From contig JACQAK010000039.1 in assembly GCA_016194985.1 (NCBI GenBank), positions 1-64,000 on the forward strand: a stretch of 64,000 nt of DNA. The letters run 5' to 3'. Below are positions 29,538 through 38,138 of this stretch, one piece after another. Under the pieces are notes generated by a model. It made no database searches, was not told the DNA's origin, and worked only from the letters and a program-made list of their open reading frames with translations. How positions within the stretch are numbered: the first letter of the stretch is position 1; each line of letters begins with the position of its first letter. Source of the stretch: Bacteroidota bacterium. GTDB taxonomy: Bacteria > Bacteroidota > Bacteroidia > B-17B0 > Aurantibacillaceae. Both the position numbers and the translations under genes were made by a program.

Positions 29538-30797
29538 TTATTTAAACGTAATACTTACCTGATGAAGATCGTCTTTATAAACATAAGAGATGCTGTACAG
29601 GTAGTAGTCTACTATTTTTTTGATGATGGACAAACCTAATCCCAGTGATTGTTGAGGTTTCTGACTATAAAACCGATCAAAAAAGCGATCGGTTGATTCG
29701 GTTGGCGCTATTCCGGTATTGGCAATGGTAAGCTGATAACCATTAAGGGTGACAAATATTTTTCCATTTTTCAAGTTGTGTTTAATGGCATTTTTAAATA
29801 AATTATCAATAAGTATTTCCGACAGATAGACATCCATCACGATCGTTTTATCTTCTATATAATTTTCGGATAAAACGATTTGCTGATCCTCCATAAAATC
29901 CGAAAAATAATCTATTCGCTGTTGTAAAAGTTCTTTGAGGCTAATCTCTTTTAACGAGTTATATTGCCTGTTATCCAGTTTACTTAATAAGGACAATCCC
30001 TTATTAAGATTAAATAAATTTTTCACGGCTTGTGCGGCATCCATTAACAATACAGCCTGTTCGGCCGTTAAATGTTTATCCTGAAGGCAACGTTCGATCT
30101 TGGTATTTATAATGGCTAAGGGTGTTTGTGTTTCATGAGTCATGTTTTCTATAAACTCTTTAATAGAGTTATAGTCGTCTATCATTTTATCCGACATTTC
30201 GCCCACTTTGGACCCCAGGATCTCAAATTCTTCGGTATTTGTTTTTGGGGGAATAATCCGTTCCAGTTTTTGTACGGAAAACTTCCCGATGATTTTTACT
30301 AATTTATAAAACGGGCTGTAAAGTGTATAATATACATAGATATTAATGAGCACCAGTAATATCAACATAATGGTACCCGAAGTAAACATCACCGATCCAA
30401 TGCTTTCGCCTATTCCTTCACCTTTGTCGACGGTTTTTGAAATAGTGATCCGGTAATATTTTTTGGCCTGATCAACATCGAACAGTATTTTTTTTAGTTT
30501 AACAATTCTGTTTTTATGACTGTCCCAAACAGCCATGTCTTCAATAACAGGTTCTTTATATTGAATGGCATTTATATAATGGATTTTAACGTTGTCACCC
30601 ATGTTATATTTCAGAACATCAATATCCACACCGGCGCTTAATCGCTTTTTAATAAAATTTTGCTGAACATACAAATCCTCCAGTACTTCTGTATTTAACT
30701 TTCCCTTCAAAAACTGAAACAACACCAAGCCTCCTAAAAACAATATAACAATTGCAATGAGGGAATTTATAAGGATGTTCTTATAGACAATTTTCAT
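29538..30797 (-). CDS. Orphan sensor histidine kinase, paralogue of the kinase at 32.2-33.5 kb
   Basis: 419 residues. Two membrane helices (about 10-28 and 140-165) enclose a periplasmic sensor of about 110 residues; then come the HAMP-like linker, the dimerisation helix with phospho-acceptor His in FIENMTHETQTPLAII, and the ATPase domain with N box (LIDNLFKNAIKHN) and G box (SLGLGLSIIKKIVDYY). Its start (KIVYKNILIN), the sensor motif IQYKEP and most of the kinase core match the kinase at 32221-33492, so the two are duplicates. No regulator gene is adjacent, so it may signal to the OmpR-type regulator at 33.5-34.2 kb. The sensor loops differ: this one lacks the acidic EEWEEEH stretch. Confidence 0.9.
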   Translation of the reverse strand: MKIVYKNILINSLIAIVILFLGGLVLFQFLKGKLNTEVLEDLYVQQNFIKKRLSAGVDIDVLKYNMGDNVKIHYINAIQYKEPVIEDMAVWDSHKNRIVKLKKILFDVDQAKKYYRITISKTVDKGEGIGESIGSVMFTSGTIMLILLVLINIYVYYTLYSPFYKLVKIIGKFSVQKLERIIPPKTNTEEFEILGSKVGEMSDKMIDDYNSIKEFIENMTHETQTPLAIINTKIERCLQDKHLTAEQAVLLMDAAQAVKNLFNLNKGLSLLSKLDNRQYNSLKEISLKELLQQRIDYFSDFMEDQQIVLSENYIEDKTIVMDVYLSEILIDNLFKNAIKHNLKNGKIFVTLNGYQLTIANTGIAPTESTDRFFDRFYSQKPQQSLGLGLSIIKKIVDYYLYSISYVYKDDLHQVSITFK

Positions 30798-30906
30798 CGC
30801 TTAAAAATAAGTATATATAATTGTAAATTGGGTATAATTTTTTACCCTACGGAATGCGTTGTTTTATTGGTTAAACTTTTTGCCATATCAGATGTTTAAT
30901 AGATAG

Positions 30907-32229
30907 ATGGAAAAAATAGCGTTGTTTTGGTTTAGGAGAGACCTGCGGTTAGAGGATAATGCAGGTCTTTATCATGCACTTAAAAGTGGAATTCCTGTTT
31001 TACCTCTGTTTATATTCGATAAACAGATACTGGATAAGCTGGAAGATAAAGCTGATGGCCGGGTGGAATTTATTCACACCGCCGTTTCAAAATTAAATGA
31101 TCAGTTAAAGGAACTGGGGTCTTCTATTCAGGTATTTCATTCAACACCAGAGCTTGTATTTAAAGAGTTGGTTAAAACATATACTATTGCCGCTGTTTAC
31201 ACAAACCACGATTATGAACCCTATGCCAACGAAAGGGATCAGTCGGTAAAGGAATTGCTTCTGCAACATCATGTAGATTTTAAATCGTATAAGGACCAAT
31301 GTATTTTTGAGAAGAATGAAGTGACGAAGGATGACGGAAAACCGTACACAATTTTTACGCCCTATAGCCGAAAATGGAAACTGAGATTAACAGATTTTCA
31401 TGTGAAGCCCTATCCTAATAAAAAGTATTTTAAACAATTTCTTAAAACCAACACGGGCATCATTCCTTCTTTGAAAGAGATTGGATTTGAGCCAAGCGGA
31501 TTGGAAATGCCATCTAAAACGATCAGCAAATCGGTCATAGTTAATTATAAAGAGCAGCGAGACTTTCCGGCCATGAAAGGAACCAGCAGGCTAAGCTTAC
31601 ATTTGCGTTTTGGAACAGTTAGCATCAGGGCGTTAGCTAAGCAAGCGTTAGCATTAAATGAGACATGGCTGAACGAATTGATCTGGCGGGATTTTTACAT
31701 GATGATTTTGCATCATTTTCCGTATGTGACAACAAATGCATTTAAGCCTCAGTATGACCGCATTGAATGGAGAAACAACGAACAGGATTTTAAAGCCTGG
31801 TGTGAAGGAAAAACGGGATTTCCCATTGTGGATGCCGGAATGAGAGAATTGAATGCCACAGGCTTTATGCATAACCGCGTACGAATGATTGTGGCGAGTT
31901 TTTTGGTAAAAGATTTGTTGATTGACTGGCGTTGGGGCGAAGCCTATTTTGCACAAAAATTATTGGATTTTGATTTAAGTGCCAATAACGGTGGCTGGCA
32001 ATGGGCAGCTGGTAGCGGTTGCGATGCAGCACCTTATTTCAGAGTGTTTAATCCTACTGAACAAATGAAAAAATTTGACCCGACATATGAGTATATTAAA
32101 AAATGGGTCCCTGAGTTTAACACAGCGCAGTATGTTCAACCAATAGTAGATCATAGTAAAGCAAGAGTAAGAGTACTGGCGGTTTACAAAGAAGCGTTAT
32201 CAGAAAACAAACAAACGACCTTATTTTGA
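30907..32229 (+). CDS. phrB: Deoxyribodipyrimidine photo-lyase (CPD photolyase)
   Basis: 440 residues. The N-terminal photolyase domain starts ALFWFRRDLRLEDNAGLYHA. The FAD-binding half has LIWRDFYMMILHHFP, GFPIVDAGMRELNATGFMHN, RVRMIVASFLVKDLLIDWRW and NNGGWQWAAGSGCDAAPYF, which fit class I CPD photolyases. It repairs UV-induced cyclobutane dimers using blue light and FADH. The stop codon overlaps the 3' end of the convergent kinase gene by 9 bases. It lies between two paralogous histidine kinases, an arrangement that suggests insertion into, or duplication around, a two-component locus. Cryptochrome function cannot be excluded from sequence. Confidence 0.92.
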   Translation: MEKIALFWFRRDLRLEDNAGLYHALKSGIPVLPLFIFDKQILDKLEDKADGRVEFIHTAVSKLNDQLKELGSSIQVFHSTPELVFKELVKTYTIAAVYTNHDYEPYANERDQSVKELLLQHHVDFKSYKDQCIFEKNEVTKDDGKPYTIFTPYSRKWKLRLTDFHVKPYPNKKYFKQFLKTNTGIIPSLKEIGFEPSGLEMPSKTISKSVIVNYKEQRDFPAMKGTSRLSLHLRFGTVSIRALAKQALALNETWLNELIWRDFYMMILHHFPYVTTNAFKPQYDRIEWRNNEQDFKAWCEGKTGFPIVDAGMRELNATGFMHNRVRMIVASFLVKDLLIDWRWGEAYFAQKLLDFDLSANNGGWQWAAGSGCDAAPYFRVFNPTEQMKKFDPTYEYIKKWVPEFNTAQYVQPIVDHSKARVRVLAVYKEALSENKQTTLF

Positions 32230-33492
32230 TTTTTCGCTAAAATCAATGGTTACCTGATGATGTTCATTTTCATAGTTATATGAAATGGAATACGCGTAAT
32301 AATCCACAATTTTTTTAATGATGGATAAGCCTAGTCCTAATGATTGGTATGGTTTCTGACTGTAAAATCTATCAAAATAATTGGTGGTAGGAACTTTAGG
32401 TTCTTCGCCGGTATTGGCAACCGTTAACTGATTGTTTTTGATGCTAATAGATATATGACCGTTTTGGATATTATGCTGTATGGCATTTTTTATCAGATTG
32501 TCGATCAGTATTTCAGACAAGGAGGCGTCCATGAATAGTTTTAAATCGTTCGCATATGTTTCGGTAATCGTTAGTTTTTTATTCTCACTAAAATCCGAAA
32601 AGTAAATGAGTCGTTGTTGAATAAGTTCTTTAACAGAGATTTCTACAGGAGTGTTGTATTGTTTATTGTCTAAACGGCACAATAAGGTTAATCCTTTGTT
32701 GATATTAAATAATTTGGTAACAGCTTTAGAGGCATCACTTAATAAAATAGCTTGTTCTTCGGATAAATCTTTGGCCTGAAAACTGCGTTCGATTTTAGAA
32801 TTGATAACTGCTAATGGCGTTTGAATTTCATGCGTCATGTTTTCCATGAACTCTTTGATAGAGGCATAATCGGCAATCATCTTCTCCGACATTTTACTAA
32901 CCTCTTCTCCAAGAGTTTTAAACTCCTGCGTGCTTGTAGTTGGTGGAATAATTTTTTGAAATTGTTGAGTCGAAAAACCTTTAATGTCTTTAATAAGTTT
33001 ATAAACCGGCGAAAATAATTTATGATACACAAAAACATTAATGAGTACCAAAATGGTGAACATACATAAGCCCGAGATAAAAATGATAGCAGACATACTC
33101 CCTGCCAAGCCCTCATCTTCATCTATGGTTTTGGAGATAGAGACTCTGTAAAATTTATTGTTTTGCTCCACATCAAAAACAATTTCTTTTGAAGTGAAAT
33201 GTTCTTCTTCCCATTCTTCTTTCACTTCCACATCCTTCATAATGGGTTCTTTGTATTGCAATGTTTGTATAGGCTCTATGCTCAGCCGATCGCCAATGTT
33301 GTAGTTAAAATAATCGATATTAACGCCGTGTTTCAAATGCCTCATCATAAAATGACGCTCTATTTGAAGGTGTTCAGTAACTTCCTTTTCCATGTTCTGT
33401 TTCAAGAAATAGAACAGAGAATATTCTCCCACAAACAGGATCATTAAAGAGATAATGGCGTTAATGAGGATATTTTTATAAACTAATTTCAT
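32221..33492 (-). CDS. Sensor histidine kinase paired with the OmpR-type regulator
   Basis: 423 residues, close paralogue of the kinase at 29538-30797. Two membrane helices flank a periplasmic sensor that contains LQYKEPIM and an acidic, His-containing run (KEEWEEEHFTSKE), a possible cation-binding site. The acceptor His is in FMENMTHEIQTPLAVI; N box LIDNLIKNAIQHN; G box SLGLGLSIIKKIVDYY. It starts 16 bases after the regulator stop, so the two form an operon. Kinase and regulator are read away from the cytochrome operon at 34.4 kb, whose shared promoter element may be their target; this is inference. The signal is unknown. Confidence 0.91.
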   Translation of the reverse strand: MKLVYKNILINAIISLMILFVGEYSLFYFLKQNMEKEVTEHLQIERHFMMRHLKHGVNIDYFNYNIGDRLSIEPIQTLQYKEPIMKDVEVKEEWEEEHFTSKEIVFDVEQNNKFYRVSISKTIDEDEGLAGSMSAIIFISGLCMFTILVLINVFVYHKLFSPVYKLIKDIKGFSTQQFQKIIPPTTSTQEFKTLGEEVSKMSEKMIADYASIKEFMENMTHEIQTPLAVINSKIERSFQAKDLSEEQAILLSDASKAVTKLFNINKGLTLLCRLDNKQYNTPVEISVKELIQQRLIYFSDFSENKKLTITETYANDLKLFMDASLSEILIDNLIKNAIQHNIQNGHISISIKNNQLTVANTGEEPKVPTTNYFDRFYSQKPYQSLGLGLSIIKKIVDYYAYSISYNYENEHHQVTIDFSEKSK

Positions 33493-33508
33493 GAGTTACT
33501 TAACAGAA

Positions 33509-34183
33509 TTATTTATCAAATTTATATCCGACACCATATACAGATTGTATATAATCTTTGCTGCCTGCCGCTACTAATTTTTTACGAAGATTTTTAACGT
33601 GGGTATAGATAATTTCATTGGAAACGTCCATATCGGAGTGGTTATTCCAAACTGTATAACCAATGGCTTCTTTGGTGATCACTTTTCCGGCATTCGAAAT
33701 AAAATACAGGAGTAATTCATATTCCTTAGATGTTAAATTGATAACCTGATCGAGAACACTTACCTGTAACTTAGTGGTATCAACTTTGATTTCGTTATAG
33801 TCGATCACATTATCTCCTTTGTGAAAATTTCTTCTGATTAGAGATTTCACCCGGGCGTTTAGTTCGGATAAATGAAAAGGTTTTGTTAAAAAATCATCAG
33901 CGCCGGCATCAAGTGCTTTAATACGCATGTCCAGCTCATCTATGGCTGAAAGCACAATAATACCAGAAGTGATTTTTTTCTTTTTGATGTAATGAATCAA
34001 ATCAATACCATGTCCGTCAGGCAGTTTCAGATCAATTAAGGTGATGGCAAACTCCTCATAATTTAAGGATTGCAAAGCGTCATTGTATAAATTTACAACA
34101 TGACACTTGTACTTAAAGTCGGATAGATATTTTGCGACCTCATCGGCTAAATTTACTTCATCCTCAACAATAAGAATATTCAT
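33509..34183 (-). CDS. OmpR/PhoB-family response regulator
   Basis: About 224 residues from ATG 34183 (an upstream ATG at 34189 adds two residues). The receiver domain begins MNILIVEDEVNLADEVAKYL, with the acceptor Asp in TLIDLKLPDGHGIDLI, the Thr/Ser position in IIVLSAIDE and Lys in DDFLTKPFHLSELNARV. The winged-helix output domain ends YTHVKNLRKKLVAAGSKDYI and QSVYGVGYKFD. It is the first gene of the pair with the kinase downstream and is transcribed divergently from the cytochrome operon, so autoregulation and control of that operon from the shared 170-base gap are plausible. Confidence 0.93.
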   Translation of the reverse strand: MNILIVEDEVNLADEVAKYLSDFKYKCHVVNLYNDALQSLNYEEFAITLIDLKLPDGHGIDLIHYIKKKKITSGIIVLSAIDELDMRIKALDAGADDFLTKPFHLSELNARVKSLIRRNFHKGDNVIDYNEIKVDTTKLQVSVLDQVINLTSKEYELLLYFISNAGKVITKEAIGYTVWNNHSDMDVSNEIIYTHVKNLRKKLVAAGSKDYIQSVYGVGYKFDK

Positions 34184-34206
34184 ACACAATTGATAAAACG
34201 TCTATA

Positions 34207-34214
34207 CAAAAGTA
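34207..34214 (-). promoter_or_regulatory. -7 box of the response regulator gene
   Basis: On the minus strand it reads TACTTTTG, the same octamer as the -7 box of the divergent cytochrome operon (34330-34337), about 24 bases before the ATG at 34183. No -33 TTTG was seen. Confidence 0.45.
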
Positions 34215-34260
34215 TTTAAAATTAAGGTATCTTGTTTTGTAAACTTTTTGTAATTCCAAA

Positions 34261-34338
34261 AATAATCCAAAAAGCCATAATTTATAAGGCGTCTAAATAA
34301 AAAATCAGCGTTTCTTCAGATTTTAAAAGTACTTTTGA
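34261..34338 (+). promoter_or_regulatory. Promoter region of the cytochrome/DUF5777/YceI operon, copy 1 of a shared 78-nt element
   Basis: It aligns without gaps to 38139-38216 in front of the DUF2271 gene; 58 of 78 positions are identical by hand count. The best conserved blocks are TTTATA, TAAATAA, TCAGC and TCTTCAGA, ending at the -7 box TACTTTTG (34330-34337). The usual TTTG -33 is replaced by the conserved TCTTCAG region, which suggests binding of an activator, possibly the regulator encoded next door. The ATG follows at 34359. Confidence 0.75.
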
Positions 34339-34358
34339 TAACATAATTTCACATCAAT

Positions 34359-34748
34359 ATGAAACAGTTTTTTTGCTCGGATACTTTTAAATCTTTAAGC
34401 ATTTTTATTGCTTTAGGTATTATGTTTGGTTCATGTAAACATAAAACTAAATTCGAAGAATTGCTGCCGGTAAGCTACTCTACCAGTATAGCGCCTATCA
34501 TTAGTTCTAATTGTGCCTTTAGTGGTTGCCACGGTGATTCTGCTTTTCAAAAATTCAGTCTTACGTCATACGATGCATTAATGAACGGAGGAATTTCAGC
34601 AGGTTCGCCTGAAAAAAGTAAAATCTACTCTGTTATTAAATCATTGGATAAGGATAAGATTATGCCCAAACAGCCCTATGCCGAATTATCTGAAAAACAA
34701 ATTCAATTGATTTATATTTGGATTGGACAAGGAGCAAAAAATAATTAA
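34359..34748 (+). CDS. Cytochrome c-like lipoprotein with CX4CH haem motif
   Basis: 129 residues. The N-terminus is a lipoprotein signal (LGIMFGSCKHKTK, lipobox Cys near 26). The only haem-type motif is CAFSGCH, with four residues between the cysteines in place of two, followed by a typical downstream Met-Pro (DKIMPKQPYAELS) that would supply the sixth haem ligand, and a C-terminal helix ending IYIWIGQGAKNN. The layout is that of small class I cytochromes of Bacteroidota and Planctomycetes. It should be anchored in the outer or inner membrane facing the periplasm. It is the first gene of a four-gene operon; the next gene starts 13 bases on. Whether haem is attached to CX4CH by the host Ccs system is not known. 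Confidence 0.75.
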   Translation: MKQFFCSDTFKSLSIFIALGIMFGSCKHKTKFEELLPVSYSTSIAPIISSNCAFSGCHGDSAFQKFSLTSYDALMNGGISAGSPEKSKIYSVIKSLDKDKIMPKQPYAELSEKQIQLIYIWIGQGAKNN

Positions 34749-34761
34749 TTTAATAAAATCT

Positions 34762-35424
34762 ATGAAAAAAGTACTACTATCAGTTTTATCAGTGAGTGCA
34801 CTCTGCCTTTTGAATAGTTGCTATTATGACAATTTTAAGGAACTGCACCCACAATCGGCACCCTGCGATACTTCCAACACGGTTACCTATCAGGCTAACG
34901 TGAAAGCTATTATGGACGCTAATTGTATTAGTTGTCATAGTCCGGGTGGCGGAACACAACCTTATTTGGATAGCTATCAAAATCTATCGACTTACTCTTC
35001 AGATCAATTACTTGCTGTTTTGGCGCCAAATGCATTAAAACCAATGCCGCCATCTTCGGCTTTATCTGCTTCTGATGTTGGTTTGATAACCCAGTGGGTA
35101 AAAGGTTGCCGTCCGTTTGGGGCTATTATTAATACAGCATGCGACACTTCCGCCGCTATGAGTTTTTCTACAGACATAGTGCCTATTTTAAGTGCTAATT
35201 GTACAAACGGGTGCCATGACAATGTTGGCCTTGGTCATTCATTAATAACGGTTGCAGACGTTCAAAATGATACGTTTATAGTTTTTAATAATGTTTCTTC
35301 TTTAGTGTATAGTTTAATAGACACCGTACCTAGTAGACGAATGCCTTTAGGACGCCCTCATTTATCTGACTGTCAGATTGCCAAAATAAGAAGATGGGTT
35401 TTAGAAGGAGCTAATGATAATTAA
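34762..35424 (+). CDS. Two-domain cytochrome c-like lipoprotein (CXXCH and CX3CH)
   Basis: Start chosen at ATG 34762 (KKVLLSVLSVSALCLLNSC gives a clean lipoprotein signal); an earlier ATG at 34723 overlaps the upstream gene. About 220 residues in two similar halves. The first has ANCISCHSP and a downstream PMPPSSALS; the second has ANCTNGCHDN, with three residues between the cysteines, and RMPLGRPHLS. Each half thus has a haem motif and a Met-Pro ligand candidate, and each ends in a helix with W (LITQWVKG, IRRWVLEG). It is likely a dihaem periplasmic or outer-membrane electron carrier. It is followed 19 bases later by a beta-barrel gene. Confidence 0.75.
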   Translation: MKKVLLSVLSVSALCLLNSCYYDNFKELHPQSAPCDTSNTVTYQANVKAIMDANCISCHSPGGGTQPYLDSYQNLSTYSSDQLLAVLAPNALKPMPPSSALSASDVGLITQWVKGCRPFGAIINTACDTSAAMSFSTDIVPILSANCTNGCHDNVGLGHSLITVADVQNDTFIVFNNVSSLVYSLIDTVPSRRMPLGRPHLSDCQIAKIRRWVLEGANDN

Positions 35425-35443
35425 TTAAATGCAATCAATTCAT

Positions 35444-36253
35444 ATGAAAAAATTATATATAACATTCCTGGCAATTCTTGCCTTTTCAACTGTTGCATCT
35501 GCTCAAAGTGCCGACGATCTTTTAAACATGGTGCAGGAAAAACCAAAAAAAGAATATGTTACGGCTACATTTAAAACAACCCGTTTGGTAAATTTTCATA
35601 CGGTAGAGGTGTTGAGTCGCCGAAGTCTGGATTTTAGAATCTCTCACCGTTTTGGTGATTTTAACTCAGGAGCCTATAATGCCTGGGGCGTAGATGGCGG
35701 AGCTAATATTCGTTTATCACTGGAGTATTGTCACGGTAGTCGTTTAATGTTTGGTATCGGAAGAACGTCCGGGAAAAAAATTGCAGATGCATTTCTAAAA
35801 TACCGCTTATTAAAACAAACAACCAAAGGAGGCGGTATGCCGGTGAGCGTTACCTTGTTTACAAGCGTTTATCATACGTTTATGCAAAACGTGATCATCG
35901 ACGGAGAAAATAAATATCAGTCTATTCCCGACAGGTTATCTTTTTGCCACCAGATTATGATCGGTAGAAAATTCAATTCCCGCTTTTCTTTTCAGTTAAC
36001 AGGAGCCATGGTGCATGTTAATCTGGTAGATAAGATCACTGATAAAAATGATTGTTATATAGTAGGAGCTGTAACACGCTTTAAGTTTGCGAAACGTCAG
36101 GCTATTACTTTAGAGTATGGCTATAGATTGAATAAATACAGCAAAGATCAATACTTTATGTATACCAATACAAGCTGGAGCAATTGGGGAATTCGTTTAG
36201 GATTTAATATCTCCAGAGTGTTTAGCTTACAGGGAAAAAATAAAGAAGAGTAA
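35444..36253 (+). CDS. DUF5777-like outer-membrane beta-barrel protein
   Basis: Start at ATG 35444, since MKKLYITFLAILAFSTVASA is a good signal peptide; an ATG at 35429 would add five residues. About 269 residues. After the signal comes a short plug-like segment, then alternating aromatic strands typical of a barrel (LDFRISHRFGDFNSGAYNAW, GVDGGANIRLSLEYCHGSRL, RFKFAKRQAITLEYGYRLNK), ending NWGIRLGFNISRVFSLQGKN. The RISHRFGDF pattern fits the DUF5777 family of Bacteroidota. The operon with two cytochrome lipoproteins and a YceI protein is compatible with a porin-cytochrome arrangement; that role is inference. No substrate can be named. Confidence 0.75.
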   Translation: MKKLYITFLAILAFSTVASAQSADDLLNMVQEKPKKEYVTATFKTTRLVNFHTVEVLSRRSLDFRISHRFGDFNSGAYNAWGVDGGANIRLSLEYCHGSRLMFGIGRTSGKKIADAFLKYRLLKQTTKGGGMPVSVTLFTSVYHTFMQNVIIDGENKYQSIPDRLSFCHQIMIGRKFNSRFSFQLTGAMVHVNLVDKITDKNDCYIVGAVTRFKFAKRQAITLEYGYRLNKYSKDQYFMYTNTSWSNWGIRLGFNISRVFSLQGKNKEE

Positions 36254-36274
36254 TAACAACTATAAAAAACAAGT

Positions 36275-36817
36275 ATGAAAAAGGGATTATTAGTAGGTTT
36301 ATTGGCTATTGGATTAAATAGCTTCTCGCAAATATATGTGGGAGAAAAATGTAAGATCACATTTTTTAGCGAAACAAAATTAGAAAACATCGATGCTACA
36401 AACTCTGTAACCAAGCCGGTATTTAATGCTAAAACAGGAGATTTTGCGATCAAAGCATCTCAAAATGCATTTGTGTTTAAATCCGCATTTATGCAGGAAC
36501 ACTACAACGAGAATTATGTAGAATCAGAGAAATTTCCATACGCTACGTTTAAAGGTAAAGTACAAGAAACAATAGATTATAGTAAAGACGGAACTCACAA
36601 TGTAACCATGGTTGGTACGTTAGATATGCATGGGGTTGAGTTGCCAAGAACTATTTCAGGAACGATTTCAGTGAAGGGAGGAACTATTACTATGGATTCG
36701 AAGTTTGATGTAAAAGTAGCAGATCATAAAATCAAGGTACCATCTTTATACGTTGAAAAAATTGCAGAAAGTGTACAGGTAACATTTCACACAGAAATGG
36801 CGCCTCTTAAAAAATAA
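36275..36817 (+). CDS. YceI family periplasmic protein
   Basis: 180 residues with a signal peptide (KKGLLVGLLAIGLNSFSQ). The lipocalin-like YceI fold is indicated by CKITFFSETKLENIDATN near the start, the family stretch VESEKFPYATFKGKV in the middle, TMVGTLDMHGVELPRTISGT and the closing strand ESVQVTFHTEMAPLK. Members bind polyisoprenoid or quinone-like lipids in the periplasm. It is the last gene of the cytochrome/DUF5777 operon, 21 bases after the barrel gene and before a strong terminator. The family is often encoded beside cytochromes, which supports a redox-linked lipid-binding role, though none is proven here. Confidence 0.88.
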   Translation: MKKGLLVGLLAIGLNSFSQIYVGEKCKITFFSETKLENIDATNSVTKPVFNAKTGDFAIKASQNAFVFKSAFMQEHYNENYVESEKFPYATFKGKVQETIDYSKDGTHNVTMVGTLDMHGVELPRTISGTISVKGGTITMDSKFDVKVADHKIKVPSLYVEKIAESVQVTFHTEMAPLKK

Positions 36818-36831
36818 GCATGAATTCAGTT

Positions 36832-36868
36832 AAAAAAATCCCATCCACCAGGTCGATGGGATTTTTTT
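36832..36868 (+). terminator. Terminator of the cytochrome/DUF5777/YceI operon
   Basis: A 14-base perfect inverted repeat, 36832-36845 (AAAAAAATCCCATC) against 36855-36868 (GATGGGATTTTTTT), 9-base spacer, ending in a T run. Confidence 0.92.
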
Positions 36869-36894
36869 ATTTTACAGCATAGACGATTTGCCCA

Positions 36895-38130
36895 ATGCAT
36901 AAAGCAAAAAACCCACTTATATTTCTTTTTATAACGGTATTGATCGATTGTATTGGGATCAGAATTGTGTTTCCTGTTTCGGCCAGTATTATAGAAGAAG
37001 TAAGTGGTGCCAGTATTAATGAAGCCATTGTGTATAGCGGGTGGATGATGACAGCCTATGCCGTGATGCAGTTTGTTTTTTCTCCTTTATTAGGAAGCTT
37101 AAGTGACCGTTTTGGTCGCAGGCCTGTTTTATTACTGTCGTTATTAGGATTGGGGATAGATTACCTGTTTATGTCTTTTGCCGACACATTACCGCTGTTT
37201 TTTGCAGGAAGAGTTGTTGCCGGAATTTGCGGGGCCAGCTTTGCTACCTGTTTTGCCTATATTTCAGATAGTAGCCCGGCAGACAAGCGAGCTCAAAATT
37301 TTGGACTCATAGGAGCGGCCATAGGCATGGGATTTATTATCGGTCCTTTTGTTGGCGGTTTGTTGAGCGAATTTGGCATACGGGTACCTTTTATGGCCGC
37401 TGCCTGCTTATCCTTCTTTAATTTACTGTATGGCTTTTTTATCTTACCCGAATCCCTCAAGCCTGAAAACCGACGAGCGTTTGACATTAAAAGAGCCAAT
37501 CCTTTTGGCGCATTCATGCAGCTCCGTAAAAACAAAGAGATCCGCAATTTAGTGGTAGTAATGTTTTTGATTTACCTGTCAGGACAGGTAATGCCATCTA
37601 TATGGCCTTTTTATATCAAGTATGTGTATCACTGGAGCGATCTTGACATTGGCTATTCATTGGCTTTTTTGGGAGTAATGGTGGCCATTGTAAAAGGAGG
37701 CCTTATTCAATGGAGCCAGAAGACGTTTGGGCCCGTTTATTCTGTTTATACGGGGTTATTATTTTGCATGGCAGGTTTAGTATTATTTGCTTTTGCAGAT
37801 CAATCCTGGATGGTTTATGCCATTACACTGGTATATTGTTTGGGAGGTATTGCTCCGCCATCTATACAGGCCATTATTTCAGGTAAAATGCCTGCTAATG
37901 AACAAGGCGAGTTACAGGGAATGATGACTTCGTTGGTCAGCCTGGCCAATATCATTTCACCTCTTGTGATGACACATTTGTTCTATGGCTTTACAAAGCC
38001 AAATGCTCCCTTGCATTTTGCCGGAATGCCTTTTATCGCCGCCGCCGCTATTATTTTGGTCGGTTTATGGCTTTGCCATTATGAGTTTAGAGGGAGAACC
38101 ATGTTTGACACCCGGCGCCCCATTTTATGA
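36895..38130 (+). CDS. MFS multidrug/tetracycline-type exporter
   Basis: 411 residues with twelve predicted membrane helices. The family motif A loop is LGSLSDRFGRRPVLLLSLLG and motif C-like glycines lie in GLIGAAIGMGFIIGPFVGGL (helix 5), both typical of drug:H+ antiporters in the TetA/TCR group. The first helix reads VLIDCIGIRIVFPVSASI, where many members have D-x-x-G-x-G-x-x-x-P, so one glycine is replaced by Arg; the substrate may differ from that of TetA. It lies between two terminators or promoters and is probably monocistronic. No resistance phenotype can be assigned. Confidence 0.88.
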   Translation: MHKAKNPLIFLFITVLIDCIGIRIVFPVSASIIEEVSGASINEAIVYSGWMMTAYAVMQFVFSPLLGSLSDRFGRRPVLLLSLLGLGIDYLFMSFADTLPLFFAGRVVAGICGASFATCFAYISDSSPADKRAQNFGLIGAAIGMGFIIGPFVGGLLSEFGIRVPFMAAACLSFFNLLYGFFILPESLKPENRRAFDIKRANPFGAFMQLRKNKEIRNLVVVMFLIYLSGQVMPSIWPFYIKYVYHWSDLDIGYSLAFLGVMVAIVKGGLIQWSQKTFGPVYSVYTGLLFCMAGLVLFAFADQSWMVYAITLVYCLGGIAPPSIQAIISGKMPANEQGELQGMMTSLVSLANIISPLVMTHLFYGFTKPNAPLHFAGMPFIAAAAIILVGLWLCHYEFRGRTMFDTRRPIL

Positions 38131-38138
38131 AATCCAAA

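Noticed and set aside
30826-30846. GGGTA-TACCC stem between kinase and photolyase genes
   Set aside because: Only five pairs, in an AT-rich divergent promoter gap; chance is likely.
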